23,172 nucleotides of DNA from an uncultured Clostridia bacterium (GTDB taxonomy: Bacteria; Bacillota; Clostridia; Christensenellales; Aristaeellaceae), in NCBI GenBank assembly GCA_934630705.1, contig CAKTWP010000030.1, forward strand, positions 1 to 23,172, given 5' to 3'. This document shows positions 22,621-23,172 of this stretch, one piece after another; within the stretch, counting starts at the first letter, position 1, and the number at the start of each line of letters is the position of its first letter. The position numbers were made by a program, and so were the translations under genes. Under the pieces are notes generated by a model. That model did no database searches, was not told the origin of the DNA, and saw nothing but the letters and a program-made list of their open reading frames with translations.

Positions 22621-23172
22621 ATGGCAATGAAAATGACCATTGACGGCAATGGTGCGGTTAGCCATATCGCGTATGCGTTCAGTGACGTAGCCGCGATCTA
22701 TCCCATCACGCCGTCGTCCACCATGGCCGAATATGTGGATGAATGGGCGGCGCAGGGCCGCAAGAACCTGTTTGGCCAGACGGTCCATGTGGCTGAGATG
22801 CAGTCCGAAGCCGGCGCTGCCGGCGCTGTGCACGGCTCTCTGGCCGCTGGCGCGCTGACCACCACCTTTACCGCTTCTCAGGGCCTGCTGCTGATGATCC
22901 CCAATATGTATAAGATCAGCGGCGAGCTGCTGCCCGGCGTGTTCCATGTGTCCGCCCGTGCGCTGGCTGCCCATGCCCTTTCTATTTTCGGCGATCACAG
23001 CGACGTGATGGCCTGCCGCCAGACCGGCTTTGCCATGCTGGCGTCCGGCTCCGTGCAGGAAGCCATGGATATGGCGCTGGTGGCCCATCTGAGCGCCATC
23101 AAGGGCTCCGTTCCCTTCCTGCATTTCTTTGACGGCTTCCGCACCAGCCACGAAATCCAGAAGATCGACGCC
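22621..23172 (+). CDS. nifJ: Pyruvate:ferredoxin (flavodoxin) oxidoreductase, N-terminal part
   Basis: The 184 visible codons, running off the end of the window, match domain I of pyruvate:ferredoxin oxidoreductase: NGAVSHIAYAFSDVAAIYPITPSSTMAEYVDEWA, read here as overlapping parts, with the hallmark YPITPSS, then VAEMQSEAGAAGAVHGSL, TTTFTASQGLLLMIPNMY and PFLHFFDGFRTSHEI. The enzyme converts pyruvate and CoA to acetyl-CoA and CO2, reducing ferredoxin, a central step in strict anaerobes; it uses thiamine diphosphate and FeS clusters in the parts not seen here. AAAGGAGG (22605-22612) gives a good start at 22621, and a consensus promoter precedes it, as expected for a highly expressed enzyme. 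Whether it is the long single-chain form cannot be seen, but the start resembles that form. Confidence 0.93.
   Translation, partial: MAMKMTIDGNGAVSHIAYAFSDVAAIYPITPSSTMAEYVDEWAAQGRKNLFGQTVHVAEMQSEAGAAGAVHGSLAAGALTTTFTASQGLLLMIPNMYKISGELLPGVFHVSARALAAHALSIFGDHSDVMACRQTGFAMLASGSVQEAMDMALVAHLSAIKGSVPFLHFFDGFRTSHEIQKIDA

Overview
The window looks like chromosomal DNA from a GC-rich anaerobic member of the Bacillota (Clostridia-like). Supporting signs are AAGGAGG-type ribosome binding sites, sigma-A promoters (many with an extended -10), a yybP-ykoY manganese riboswitch in front of mntP, a DUF896 protein, AsnA, a CmpB-like (PF06541) membrane protein, and the start of a pyruvate:ferredoxin oxidoreductase. 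No genus can be named from the sequence alone. No rRNA, tRNA, CRISPR array, transposase or phage gene was seen.

Layout. 1-166: leader with short hairpins and an imperfect direct repeat. 167-1730: prfA (release factor 1), then a strong promoter and yajC. 1752-2486: Mn2+ riboswitch, its terminator and mntP. 2802-7767: a probable envelope operon made of a membrane-anchored M1-type peptidase, a GT2-GtrA fusion, a phosphodiester glycosidase, a divergent Lgt-like protein and a DUF896 protein, closed by a terminator. 7796-8969: a hairpin repeat, a strong promoter and azlCD (branched-chain amino acid export). 9320-10861 (minus): two TIM-barrel sugar isomerase/epimerase genes. 11039-13191: an unidentified membrane-anchored protein and a MATE transporter. 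13537-19292: pncB, a NadD-NadE fusion, asnA and a CmpB-like gene. 19567-22303 (minus): two FAD-dependent oxidoreductases resembling the anaerobic glycerol-3-phosphate dehydrogenase system. 22621-end: the 5' part of a pyruvate:ferredoxin (flavodoxin) oxidoreductase.

The metabolic highlight is pncB overlapping a single 812-residue protein that appears to carry a nicotinate-nucleotide adenylyltransferase domain, a glutaminase domain and an NAD synthetase domain. The two genes together would encode all three Preiss-Handler steps from nicotinate to NAD+.

The structural highlight is a family of modular, hairpin-rich intergenic repeats. A palindrome of about 72 bp with arms like AATCCGCAATGCGCCCC occurs four times. 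At three places it is the centre of a larger composite (hairpin R2, arm, palindrome R1, arm, hairpin R3) that fills the intergenic space close to stop codons. The copy at 8979-9312 is inverted. The organisation recalls modular BOX-type or MITE-like repeats, but I cannot assign it to a described family.
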